A DNA stretch of 64,000 nt from Apoderus coryli. Its lineage: Eukaryota > Arthropoda > Insecta > Coleoptera > Attelabidae. The position numbers were made by a program, and so were the translations under genes. The notes below the pieces were generated by a model that made no database searches, was not told where the DNA came from, and saw only the letters and a list, made by a program, of their open reading frames with translations. Positions within the stretch are counted from its first letter, which is position 1. Each line of letters starts with the position of its first letter. Of the stretch, positions 11,451 to 22,510 are shown one piece after another. The stretch is from the NCBI GenBank assembly GCA_911728435.2, contig OU452206.1, forward strand, positions 7,036,297 through 7,100,296, read 5' to 3'.

Positions 11451-12750
11451 ATATTGTTATTAGTTTATAAAAAATAATAATTTAAATATTATACCTGTCT
11501 TATTCATCGTGTGTTCTTACAGTTGTTTTATAATAGCCCTTGTCCGTTACTACACCATAGAAATCTAAACGATTTTGATCTGACAACGTAAGCGGACACC
11601 TCACTTGTCCTAACCAGCCAATCCAACCTTGAATAATATTACGAAAATAGGTGGAGCAACATTTACTTTCATTACTCGATGCGAAAGGGGGTGAAAGATT
11701 CATAGACCTCTATCGCGTGTAATGCATTTAAAAAACCACATAATATTTGAAGACTACTCGGTATTTGCCTTTCTTCATTTTCACGATAACCTCCACATCG
11801 ATTCACTCAAGCCATTGTCGAAAAACAAATGCGCGGCGAAATTGATCAAAATTTTCGCAAACATTCAAAAGAGGCGCAAACCAATTCCGCACAATTTGTT
11901 GCTGAATGGTCATTCTAGAACAGCCTAAACTCACAATAAAAAAATAAAATAGGCACAGCATATTAAAAGACACGTTTTACCAACCCAATATACTTTGCTG
12001 CTGTTAGGTTCCTTAGGAGGGAATGAAAACTATTGTTACAGAATATAAAAAGTTATATGGAATTATTAAATTCAAATACCTACTATGACTCTAAGTAACA
12101 AGAGCACGCTAATATGCAACTCATGCGTTGCTGTGTATTTCCGTAACTCCTAGTATGAAATATTTGTTACCGTTTTTGCTTTACAAGCTCAGTTTCAGAT
12201 TATTGGGGTTAGACCACAGCCATATGATAATGCAGGCATCTATAACTTAGATTACTTTTTTGTTCGGGTTATTTCTCTAGGCTGTTATATCGGATTGCTA
12301 ATAATATTATATGACTGACGAGGGATGGAAGTTCAGTAATAACTTATACAAGAGTTGGGGAAATCAATTTCCTGTAACGGATGATGGAAGCAAGTTTACA
12401 ACCTTAGCACGATGTTGCGATACATTTTAAGTTTAATGCAGATACAAATTCAACTGTAATATAAACCCCCATAAACATTGAGATGTTGACATTAAGTTCC
12501 AACTCATTATTTACATACAGGGTAGTCTAACGATAAGTATGCATGCAGCATATCTTAGCGTTCCTGATTTCTTAATATTTAAAGCACAAACGTTCAGATA
12601 AATTTTAGGTACATTTTCCAAACAGCAGGGGATTACCATCCCCCGAAAAATAGTAATTGAAAGTGGGTTCAAAGGGTACAAAATGATCCTACAATGATGG
12701 TTGGATTGGAACGTTAATGCGAAAACGATTTTAGACTTTTTCTGGATTTT
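11451..12750. other. Stretch without recognised gene
   Basis: AT-rich, with short chance reading frames only. A 'tacagggta' motif at 12516-12523 may be a worn transposon end. Confidence 0.45.
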
Positions 12751-13102
12751 TAAAATTCCATCTTCAGTGGCATCATACCTAAGAGTATGTCCTCAGATTA
12801 TTGAAATTAAACATTCACATATACATTTTGTGAATAAATATTTGAACACAAATCAAAAAATAAAATTCATATTAAAATTCCAAGTCACTAACTGAAGTCA
12901 ACATACCCAGTTTTTTCTTTTACATAAGCAACATAAAACTGTGTATGTTGAAAATCAATGTATTAATGACTTGGAATTTTAATAAGAATTTTATTTTTTG
13001 ATTTGTGTTCAAATATTTTTTGACAAAATAATATATAAATGTTTAATTTCAATAATCTGATGACCTAATCTTACGTATGATGCCACTGAAGATGGAATTT
13101 TA
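12751..13102. repeat. Fold-back element, ~140-bp arms
   Basis: The left arm (12751-12890) and right arm (12963-13102) are near-perfect reverse complements. Both contain 'ttccatcttcagtggcatca', 'cagattattgaaattaaac', 'atttgaacacaaatcaaaaa' and 'attaaaattccaagtca'. The 72-nt spacer holds its own small stem ('tcaacatac' 12898-12906 with 'gtatgttga' 12943-12951). Differences are scattered, about 10%. It has no coding sequence. A transcript would fold into a long hairpin. Confidence 0.85.
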
Positions 13103-13506
13103 AAATTCCGAAACATATTTGGCAAAATCTCCACCACCTGAAATTTATCATATATATGTAAAGAATTTTGTGGAGCTGATGTCGTTTGATTTACTTATAT
13201 AAAGATTATTTTAAAAAATAATAAAAAAAGAAGCAATCTAAATTTTATTACTTGAATTATTTTATTCAAATCACTAGTTTCAGCCTCATTTCGATATTGT
13301 TCTAACGTATTTATTGAATTCAAATATGCTATCATCTTTATAAAAACTTCAAAATAGAGGTAGGCGCGTAATTCTAAAATGTCATAAGTACCTACCTATA
13401 CCCCGATAAGATTATTTAATGTTGGATTCTCTAGGTTGGCTTTCTGTGGAAAAGCGTATTACCATAATTCCATAATTTTTGTGTATTATGTATTTAAAGG
13501 CCCATA

Positions 13507-15826
13507 CTCCCGTGCAAAGCAAAAGCCTAGTAAGTCGAAAAAGGTATGTTTTGGAAAATCAATAAAATAAAAAAATTTAAATAAATTATTGCATAACTTT
13601 TTTATGTCTTAACGTGATTACATGAAAGTTAAAACACATAGTAAGTAAGACTAAAGTAACATAATCTTGTAAGAAAACAAATTATATTCCTAAAAGGATG
13701 CTTAAAAACTACCATGAACGACACACTAAAACTACATATTTTTGAAATTTTGGAAAGTTTTACAATATAAAAATCTAGTAAGTTATTTTTCCAATTCCAA
13801 AAACTAGTAAGTTGAGTTACTGACTTTGGAATAGCACAAAGTGAGTTTAAAAGGTTCTGGAAAATCAATAATAGAAATATTTGCCGAATAAATAATTCAC
13901 ATTCTTGACATAAGTACAAACAATTTTAAATATAAAATATGTTAAGCTAAAGCAACACGCATAAAAAAGTATTATATCTTAAAAAACTTGCTTAGAACCT
14001 ACATATTAAAAAGCATTACATTTTACAAAACATTTTGATACGTAATATAGGGAAAAACAAACGCTGGCTAAAACCAAAAGTTGAAAAAATTCCAACTTCA
14101 CTTCTTAGAGCAAAATACAGTCTCAGATTTGCCTGGGTCACTTGCGCTGTTTGATACTGGAAGTTCCCTTCAAAAACGTGGTTTCTTAGGAGGCATATGT
14201 GCGAGCAATTCTTTTATTATCTTGTCTTTTTTTCTGCGGTTATTCCTCTGGCCGTGGAAACTTGTTCCACCGAAGGTAACGCAGTGTATTTAAACTTCGG
14301 CTTATTTAAAATCAGGATCTTCAAGTTCAGATGTAAAAAATAAAGATCTACTTCCTTTTCTAAACTGACATTGTCTCATATCGTTTAATAACGGAATGTT
14401 ATTAACCCCTTTCGGATTTTGCACCCATTTTCAAAGTTTAAGAAGTCAGCTGCATGTAGTTCAATTACTTTTACATTTCTGTAAGATTTTTTAATTAATA
14501 GAAGCAGGTCGTCAAAATCAAGAACCTCCTGGGTCTTGTTCCAAGTTCTTCCAATAGCGCCGTGTATTGCATCAGCTTTCATAAACGAATGTCCAGATTC
14601 GAAAAACAGAAATGTTATGGTTTCAGAACCCCAGTGATTTACGAATATGATGCAAGAACTGAAAAGGGTTCAATTTTTGTTTTGGACAGCGCAATTATCT
14701 GCCCAAAATATTGTGTTTTTTATCGTCAAGTATTTTCAGAACGTTAGAAAACGTCGAGAATACATCGGGCCCTGTGCGGCCGTTAGTGTCTTTATGCCAT
14801 AAAATACACAAGTGGGTTCCATTGTTCCTTAAATTTGCGAAAGTCTCATTAAAGCAAATTAATCTACTTACAAAAAAAATAATTTTTTATCTTCACATTT
14901 ATTAGTAACGTTATGATCGTATAATCTACGAGCGGCAGTGTATTTTCTTTTGTGATCTTTGTGTTTATCACGAATCTCACAATTTTCGGGATGTGAGTCC
15001 TGTTGAGAAGGATTCTCTGCTTCCCTATTTTTCTTGTCTTGCCTGGCAATGTGTTCGAATTCGTTCTTTTCATTTTCTTGATTGCTAGTATTTTCTGTCT
15101 CTTTACCATCGTTTCTTAACTTGATTCCCCATGACTGTCCTTTACTTGAATATGTTTAGCGTATAAACTACAACTCGGGCATTCATCCTGCGATTGTTTC
15201 GAAAAACCTATATTTTCTTTTTGGAAAACCTTCCTGTATGTCTCATAAATTACCAATTTATTTCATGTTTTTCTCTAATCATCCCAACGCTGGTAAATAC
15301 TAAGATCACACGGCAAATATCTTCGTAGAGGTGCATGAGATAAATTATAGTGAGAAACTGCAGGGTGAAAATAATCGATGTGGGCTTTAATCAAGGAATA
15401 GTTTTGTTCAGACAACTCTTTCATCACTTTGCCCCTTGCCCACTCCATTCGAAGTCGAAGATTTTATCACACGTGACTCTTTTACTGGGATACATACAAT
15501 ATAATTGGTGGTGCTTGCGCAAATTTACTTACTAGTAAGTAAACATACTTGGTTTTACGTTTGGAAAATAAATTTTTTTGAAATAGTATGTCAACTTAAT
15601 TATTTCTTGTATGGCAAAAGCGATATACTAGAATTTTGATTTGTATATAAGGTATATTTAGAATTAAAAAATTTTTAATGCAGTAAGTTGGCTTACTTTC
15701 TTTAGTTTTTCGAATAATACAACTTTAAAGATACCAGCAGATAAATCTCTTCGATCTGAGTCCAATGGTGTGGAGAACTCGTTTTGACAGTAAGTCGACT
15801 TACTAGGTTTTTGTTTTGCACGGGAG
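13507..15826 (-). mobile_element. 2.3-kb DNA transposon, 4-bp TSD, degenerate
   Basis: The unit is bounded by CATA at 13503-13506 and again at 15827-15830. The inverted ends are CTCCCGTGCAAAGCAAAAGC and CTCCCGTGCAAAACAAAAAC, each followed by CTAGTAAGTCG, about 32 bp in all. Seven or more copies of an AGTAAGT motif, several as palindromes such as TAAGTCGACTTA, cluster within 300 bp of each end (13527, 13639, 13776, 13805, 15530, 15682, 15789). This is the layout of subterminal transposase-binding repeats. The minus-strand gene inside is broken. A 4-bp duplication is compatible with Sola or Chapaev elements, but the superfamily is not assigned. Confidence 0.82.
14070..15440 (-). pseudogene. Transposase-like gene of the 4-bp-TSD element
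   Basis: Minus-strand pieces in three frames line up with a large arthropod 'uncharacterised protein' family. In order: SHYNLSHAPLRRYLPCDLSI and GFSKQSQDECPSCSLYAKHI (15.1-15.4 kb), a charged QDKKNREAENPSQQDSH-type segment (about 15.0 kb), FNETFANL (about 14.84 kb), WHKDTNGRTGPDVFSTF (about 14.78 kb), ADNCAVQNKN (about 14.69 kb), MKADAIHGAIGRTWNKTQEV with the FDDL block (14.4-14.58 kb), and a basic tail near 14.2 kb. The ADNC..QNKN motif looks like a DDE-type catalytic aspartate; that role is inference. At least five stops or frameshifts break the gene. Because it sits between inverted ends and a target duplication, a transposase is the likeliest original role. Confidence 0.7.
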
Positions 15827-17256
15827 CATACTCCATCATATTTTGAACAATTTATAACATATATAACAACCAGATACAAAATAACTCTACTCGGACAGCT
15901 AGCAACTTCAATATTAACAGGGTCAATAATTATAGAAAATCATACAATTTCACTATTTTTCAAAGCTGAGTTTAGGAAATTGCCAGTTGATATTAAAAGA
16001 ACTTTTAATTTTTAATATACAGAAAAATATAATACATAAAATTAAATCGTAGATATTAGGTGCAATTTTGTAATGTAAAAGTAGCATTACTTATTTTGTC
16101 ATAATTATTGTGAATTAGGTTATCATCTATTTCAATAAAGGACTTATTATTTAACATATTATTCTTATTTATAGAACTAACATTAAAATAAGCACTTAAC
16201 AAAAAACACTTAAACTTCTTAATTTATTCTTTTAACTACCTACTACTGCGATACACTACTCACCATACAGAGACTAGTGGATAATTAAGAGTTTGATTTA
16301 GCAAATCGCTAACAGTGTGCCCCAGGTTGGTAAGCAAGAATAATTACTTTTGCCCCGATGACCGTTCCCCATATATTTATCCGAATCTGCTAAGCAAACA
16401 TCTCCGTTAATATGCGGGAGTATTGAGCGCATTCGCGATCATAAGAGAATGTTATCAAAATAAGACAACTTCATATAACTTTGATATATTATTTACTTAA
16501 ATAAAACGTTCATTTGATATGAAAACTTAAATAAACAAAAACAATTAACACGTACAGTTCCAACTATATTTAAAGCTAAAGGCACCCCATTAAGAAACAT
16601 TTAACTAAAGAAACTTCACAAGAATTTTCGAAATCATCTTCTACTATCTCTGTAACTACGACTTTCAGTGTGTTTAAATGAAACAGTGAATTTTACTTTC
16701 CGCCTGTGATTTCTTAAATGAACCCATTGTGCATGGAGTGATAGGTACAAAGTTTAAGATGGTATAGCATCTCTATTATTCTAGATGTAGTAATTTAAAC
16801 TCTCCTGCACGCGGCAGTTGATGTAACTTATGATAGAGATGTGACTTGATTCCTGGTCTCGCGGGAAATAGCAAAAACAAAAGGAAATTATCATCATAGG
16901 TATAACCGTAAATAAATCTCTTTGTGAATTTTTTATGTCCCAACTTTGTTTCAATTATCATAGGGTATAAGAAAATGTTAAGTGAAAACAACAGCAACAT
17001 GAATTTGACGATGTTTTTGTTTCATGCGTCTAGATATTTAATTATGAGTGTATTTACGCCTGAATATGGAAATCAGACAGTTTGAAGACGTTCTGGAGTC
17101 CGGATTTAAAAGTATCATCAAAAATATCTTATACGCGGGGCATAGATTAACCCTTTGCTTAAATGCAGGCCGATATTGTGGATGGGCAACGACTATTGTA
17201 CTCTGGTGAGCTCATAATAAGAGCGAAACGAATTCGTCAGTATCTGTATCTGAATT
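15827..17256. other. Stretch without recognised gene
   Basis: AT-rich. At 15930-16015 a short plus-strand run reads like FRKLPVDIKRTFNF, which recalls the extreme C-terminus of LINE reverse transcriptases, but it is too short to call. Nothing else was supported. Confidence 0.4.
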
Positions 17257-17345
17257 AGACTGAGGCCTTGCTAAATTAAGCGAAATCACTTGTGTAGCTA
17301 GAACCAGCAATCTTGTCCGCTATATGTCTCAAAATTATTTTCTTT
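17257..17345 (-). repeat. Half copy of the 29.6-kb fold-back repeat
   Basis: It shares 'agactgaggcc(t/c)tgctaaatta', 'cttgtgtag', 'ttgtccgctat' and 'caaaattatttt' with the right arm and loop of the fold-back at 29590-29747. Only one arm is present here. Two occurrences suggest a small dispersed family. Confidence 0.65.
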
Positions 17346-18239
17346 TTTTAATAATGTTATGATCTCATGTAAAAAAATAATTTTTTGTTTTTGATTTCCT
17401 TTGACAACTTCGAATTTATTTAAGTGACTGGAATTTAAAATATCTAAAAGTATTCATTTTGTCAATAAAATTTGCAGTGACCCTTGTATCCGAAAGTAAT
17501 AATTTAAAGTCTACGAACCAACTAAACTAAGTATACTTGAGAAGCATATTTAACCCTCATTTTTCTAAAACTTTTGGGATAAGTCTGCTCATCTGTTAAG
17601 TTAGGGCAAAATCTGTAGTCTTTTGATTTTTCCTATTTGTACATGGTTTTAATATATATTTTTTTTTCCATTCGGTAAATAAATTATGAAAATAAATTAT
17701 TTGTTCTTATTTCCCATATACATATACAAAATAGACAAACTATACTAAGGTCGGTCCTGATAAAAAAGGTCTAGAAATGATAAACAAGCAACATAATAGA
17801 CAGCATCACCCGCTACGCCCGAATGCGAATTTACATTTTTTCGATGTGAGAACAATATGTCCTCAATCTGTCCCCGGTATCGAAACTGTTAAGCATTAAT
17901 CTAGAGAACAAGGCAAAACAACAGCTACTCCATTGCATCACTGTTCTGTGATAATACAAAGACTGGCACAAATAAATCAATGATTTACTCAGTTAATCTG
18001 ATGCGATAAAGATAAATAAAATATTTATTAGTCATATTTATTTGGAAGATTTGTGCTCCTTGTCCAGTGTCAGCCATGGCATTAGCCAGTGGTGTATTTT
18101 TTTTGCTTTGTTCTCTAAATTCATACATAACAGTTTCGTTAGCGAGCACACATTGAAAACATCTAATATCTATTTTTTTCATCATATATATATATATATA
18201 TATATATATCATAAGGCCATCTAATTTTTCCAAAAAAAA
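17346..18239. other. Stretch without recognised gene
   Basis: AT-rich sequence ending in the AT microsatellite. Reading frames over the microsatellite on both strands are artefacts of low complexity. Confidence 0.5.
18184..18209. repeat. (AT)13 microsatellite
   Basis: An uninterrupted run of AT dinucleotides. Confidence 0.95.
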
Positions 18240-18571
18240 TCCTGGAATAATTAACTCGTCGACGTTCGTAACAATTGGGCGTCACCAGGGGCACTTTGCG
18301 CAACATTTTGCAAAAAGATCTTCAACTGACTGATCATTGTTCGTGTCGAACGTTTGAATAGGTTGAATAGGCTGTCTGAACACAATCATCTTTAGTGATG
18401 AGGCTCATTTTCAATTAAGCGGTTATGTAAACAAACAAATTTGTCGCATAGGGGGCTCACAAAATGCACAAGTGTCCTCGAAAAACCATTACATCCAAAG
18501 AAACTGACCATTTGGTGCGGTTTGTGGTTAGGCGGCATCATCGGCCCGTATTTTTTCGAAGCATCCAAATA
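18240..18571 (+). pseudogene. Tc1/mariner-like transposase fragment
   Basis: Translation in shifting plus frames gives a segment like LRNILQKDLQLTDHC, then FSDEAHFQLSGYVNKQ, then RIGGSQNAQVSSKNHY and AASSARIF. The SDEAHF..SG.VNKQ block surrounds a catalytic aspartate of the Tc1/mariner-related family that also appears at 39.4-40.0 kb and 50.2-50.8 kb. Several frameshifts and at least one stop show decay. The N-terminal DNA-binding half and the third catalytic residue are missing. The hairpin repeat at 18572 marks its right edge. Confidence 0.72.
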
Positions 18572-18713
18572 TTCTTTTTATATATCATGATGGTTAATCG
18601 ATTTTTTTATTAAACTAATTTATTATTGTTTAATCTCTTCGATCATTTTTCGATTTCTGTCGAAGTTAGTTTAATAAAAAAATCGAAGAACCATCATGTT
18701 ATATAAAAAGAAA
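18572..18713. repeat. Hairpin repeat, ~46-bp arms
   Basis: The left arm (18572-18618) and right arm (18666-18713) are near-perfect reverse complements sharing 'tctttttatata', 'catgatggtt' and 'tcgatttttttattaaacta'. The 47-nt loop is AT-rich. It directly abuts the transposase fragment at 18240-18571. Confidence 0.85.
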
Positions 18714-20997
18714 AGTAAGCATAATAATATTAGTTTATTACTGATTTTATTCAATTTTTGTTAAATCAAACAACAGAAAATGTTTTCCTTAAAAAGTACC
18801 TGAATAGAATTTTTTTTTGGAACCTTAAAATTGTAAGTTTTCCTTTTTGTCACTGATGATGGAACTGGTTTAAGTCCGACTTTTATGTTGTCATTGAAAA
18901 TATACAACTACACTTAAGAATGGACTATTTTTCAAATTATGCTTGACTTTGTTGATTTGTCATGACATTTTATAAAAATATTTAAATTGTTCTTATTGGG
19001 CTGAAAATGAAAATTTTATATGTTCGAAACATGTCCCCCTCGATGTCCCCTTATTGTTTTATAAAATGAATGGGAAGAGAGACTGCTTATTTTCATGCCC
19101 ACCTCTGTAAATGCGTCTCACATATTATGAAACACTCTGTATATTGGAAATTGTTGGATTCAGATATTAAAATGATATATTTCAGATACTACCCTTTGTT
19201 TTTTTGGTTTTATTGTTAAATAATAAAATTCAAAATGCCATATTAAAATGATATATTTTAGATACTACCCTTTGTTTTTTGGTTTTATTGTTAAATAATA
19301 AAATTGAAAATGCCATAGACAAGGAAGAATTATTATGATTTCATTTCATTGAACCTAATGAGGTTAAATCGTCATTTTTACGAATTTGTGGTAGATCAAC
19401 TATTAAAAAATGTCCAAATAGTAGAAATGGGAGCAAATGTGATATGGTAGGTACCACATCCATTTAGAATAGAACCACATTAATTTCTGAATGCAAATTA
19501 TGAAAAAAAAATGATTCAGTCGTGCAGGTCCACTTAGATTATTTTCTTTAGGTGCATATAAAAGTCAGTCTGTCATTTATACAACTCCAGTACTGATACG
19601 GGATTCTTGTGCTCAGATAAAACATATCCGTCGTAATACGGCAATCGATGGTAACGTGAAGACAAGCTAATGGTTGCATTTAAGTTAAAGAAGCAGGTTT
19701 TCAGCAACTAGTGTAACAAAATGAGTACCAATTTGTTGAAATTAGCCCTTACGTAACACTGCCACATTATGTAACAAAATCATTTCAACCTTTAAAAAAG
19801 CAGCATTTTCGGACATATAAACTTTATTTCTTAGAATAACTTAAGGAATCACCCCTTGAAGTTTTGTGACGCACTTTTATAACACCCTTTTTTGTTGAAG
19901 GGTTTTAAAAACGATGGATTGCATAATTCGAAATCAGATCGGCAGGTTAAATAATGTATTGAGAAAAATATTAAGCTAGTTTATTTAAATTATTGGTTCC
20001 TCTGCACTCTGATGGATTAGACAAAAATTAACTATTTTAATATATGTGCATTGTGTTTTGTACAACTCACTATACAAAGTAAATAAATAAGTGTAAGTTA
20101 CAATAGTTTATGTTTGTATCTATATACAAAATGTTAAGTCAGCGTGAAAGAGATAATTTAAAAGGTCTTGCACAGAAGCCACGCCACAACTCTCGCATAG
20201 TATCATTCCAAGAAACACTAAAACCACAACTAACACTATATCAAGTATTTCTCCAAGGTATTAGATCGGAATACATTTTACAGTGGAAATAGCGCAAGTT
20301 GTATCTATTCGATATCATTTACAGGGGTTCTGTTTTCTACAATAGACTGCGCTTTAGTGTGGATAATTTCGTCTTTTGTTTATGTGTCGTAACTTTACTC
20401 GCCAAAGCTACTGGTTTGACTATTGGAAATTGCAAATCGAATTTGTCAATTTATTGGTGTGGATTACAAATTCTACTCTTCGTTAGCGTGTCGACTGGAT
20501 TATAAGGGTATCTTGTGAACCTCTAGACTTTGAATTAGTGGTTTATAGTTAGTTATACCAAAGCTATAATATTTTTCTTACAATAATATCTAATTGAATC
20601 ACTTCCATGCTATTTTTAAGATTCACAGCAACAGAATATTTTTTTGATATTGTATTTATTTCTAAACCCGTTTGTGAGGTGTGGACAGCTTACTTCAAGA
20701 CAGACAGAAGATTTGGCACTCAAATCGAATTAGATATTTAAACAGATGGTTAACAATAATACATTATAAATTGTAAATAAAATTTACAAAATGGGAAGTC
20801 GATGCTAGAAATTGTCTCACTTAACTAACATTTTCTCAACTGAACTATTTAACAATGACAATACAAAATAAACAAGCATAGAGCTCAAAATACAATAAAC
20901 CCTAAATACCTACCATATACCTAAATGATTATTAAAATATATACATTATATTATCAGCATTATTAGTAATATCCCTAGGATGTTGATAATAGACGAG
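18714..20997. other. Stretch without gene; transposon end and duplication
   Basis: Holds a worn Tc1/mariner-type end at 19096-19140 that matches 9880-9930, followed by the 76-bp duplication. The rest (19.3-21.0 kb) is AT-rich with chance reading frames. At 20110-20505 two short plus-strand frames were examined and match nothing recognised. Confidence 0.45.
19165..19316 (+). repeat. 76-bp tandem duplication
   Basis: Two head-to-tail units (19165-19240 and 19241-19316) differ by about three bases and a one-base T-run change. Each runs from 'tattaaaatgatatattt' to 'aaaatgcca'. Confidence 0.92.
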
Positions 20998-21038
20998 ATA
21001 ATTTTATGACGAGCTTGAGAAACTCGTCATAAAATTAT
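20998..21038. repeat. Perfect 16-bp hairpin
   Basis: 'ataattttatgacgag' at 20998-21013 pairs perfectly with 21023-21038 across a 9-nt loop. It lies 10 bp beyond the 3' end of the minus-strand Crypton-like fragment, so it may be a terminator-like hairpin or an element end; which is unknown. Confidence 0.85.
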
Positions 21039-21048
21039 GAGGCATTTG

Positions 21049-21315
21049 TCAATGTTCGAGGGATATTCGGTGGAAAAATTTTTGGCACAAAAAATTATAA
21101 TTCAATTCATATTCTCGTTCGCAGCAAAATTCCATAAATACTCCCCAAATATATTTGTGACTGTAGGTTGTATTTCTGGGGACTTTTTCTTTGATTAGCG
21201 CATTTATACTTTCAACATTCGCATTGCCGAAACGTGACATTTTGAAATTTATTTGGAATGAAGTTGTCAAACTTAATAGTGTTGTCATAGTGATTGATAA
21301 TTGCACTGAATGCAA
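21049..21315 (-). pseudogene. Possible Crypton/KIAA1958-like core-binding domain
   Basis: An 88-codon minus-strand frame contains MSRFGNANVESINALIKEKV, then PRNTTYSHKYIWGVFMEFC. The pattern 'IN.LI.EK.P.NT..S.KY....F..FC' resembles the SAM-like N-terminal core-binding segment of Crypton tyrosine recombinases and host genes derived from them. The residues before the second Met are probably not native. The catalytic recombinase domain is absent, so this is a fragment. The match is by remembered pattern only and could be wrong. Confidence 0.35.
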
Positions 21316-21477
21316 TTATCAGTGTAATGTTGACATGATTGGGTGAAATTGTTTCATATGCCACAAAATGACAAAATTTCATTGGTTGTTAGATCTGTCA
21401 AAAAATGTTAAGTAAATAGAGATTTCTGTAACTGTCCTTACAGTTGTTCTACATGTTGTTTTAAAGACTGGGCAATA

Positions 21478-22180
21478 TTTAAGGGGGTGATTTCTCAGGT
21501 CAATTTATGAAAAAAGTTCTTATAAACATACGTACGGAAATGCATTGTTTCCAAGATACAAGGTGTTAATTTTTTTTTTTTAGGAAATAATGGTCTTTTT
21601 TATTTCAGTCAAATATCTCCTTACAGATTTCTCTGAAATTGGCAGAGTTGTTACTAGAAATAGGGAGCTTATATTGCCGCAACTAGATTTTATCCCTTGT
21701 TTTTTCATATCTTGCTTCGTTTACAAGATAAAATTTTAAAATATACCAAGAATATTTGCGAATAATTCGACTAAAAATTAGTATGTAACGTTTATGTCAT
21801 TTGACTGGCTAATCATTTTGAATCTGTTAAATTTGTTGAAGTCCCGACACTTCATTTATGGAATCGCTGATTGCAATGCATTAGAATCTGGGCGGTCGTA
21901 CACTGAAAGATTTCCTCAGCGTAAGTACGGCTCCTGATAGAAAAATTTGCGAAAGCATTCATCGACGCCTTCATGAAAAAGGCACACTAAAACACAGTGG
22001 GGGAATAGGAAGGCCAAAGACAGCAAGAACCGTAGACCTGGAAGAGGATGTGCTGAACATGGTTGAAGAAAATCCAGGTACTTCTACTCCAAAATTCGCT
22101 GAGGATTTGAATGTAAGTAATGGTACTGTTTGGCGCATTCTTAAGGACCATTTGTGGCAATGCAATGCAATAAGGAATTT
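21478..22180 (+). mobile_element. Tc1/mariner-like transposon, 5' half
   Basis: A non-coding leader (21478-21850) with 'tttccaagatacaaggtgtt', 'agaaatagggag' and 'gcgaataattcgac' is followed by transposase N-terminal sequence. The leader matches the relics at 1049-2216 and 25261-25566. The 3' half, including the catalytic core, is missing: sequence after 22180 changes to a LINE fragment on the other strand. Confidence 0.72.
21860..22180 (+). pseudogene. Tc1/mariner-like transposase, N-terminal fragment
   Basis: Plus-strand translation gives GIADCNALESGRSYTERFPQ, a break, then RKICESIHRRLHEKGTLKHS, GRPKTARTVDLEEDVLNMVE and ENPGTSTPKFAEDLNVSNGT followed by VWRILKDHLW. This is the double helix-turn-helix DNA-binding part with the GRP linker, including the phrase 'EENPGTST..(I/F)A.DL.VS..TVWR(I/V)LK' known from many insect transposase copies. 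At least one frameshift near 21940 precedes the long open part. No catalytic domain follows. Confidence 0.8.
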
Positions 22181-22261
22181 TCATAATAACCATTTATGCT
22201 GTGACAGTCGTCAGCGTATAAGCATGAACCTTGCAATAATGGCTGCTATTTATTATTTCAC

Positions 22262-22510
22262 AGAACATTAAAAGACCCAAAACAGAGCCTTGTGGGACCC
22301 TGTTCTTTCTTTTGGCTTAATATTTTACCATCTAACTTAATCATTTCTTATCTTCCAATCAAGTATGTGTTTTAAAAACTTGTAACGATGCATTACCAAA
22401 ACCCAGGTATCTCAGAATAGCTATAATCTCTATAATAGAAGTTCATGGTTAAACTGATCGAAATCCTAGTAGCTAAGAAGCACGAAACTGTCAAGTGTCC
22501 ATGATCTGTT
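22262..22510 (-). pseudogene. LINE reverse transcriptase fragment
   Basis: On the minus strand, reading in shifting frames, DFDQFNHELLL is followed about 40 codons later by KRKNRVPQGSVLGLLMF. These correspond to the (A)FD.(I/V)(N/D)H..L and GVPQGSVLGPLLF blocks of non-LTR reverse transcriptases. Two or more stops and frameshifts interrupt it, and no flanking domains could be traced. About 80 codons are represented. Confidence 0.65.

Noticed and set aside
18042..18233. Overlapping frames on both strands over the AT microsatellite
   Set aside because: Low-complexity IYIYIY runs; the frames exist only because of the (AT)13 tract.
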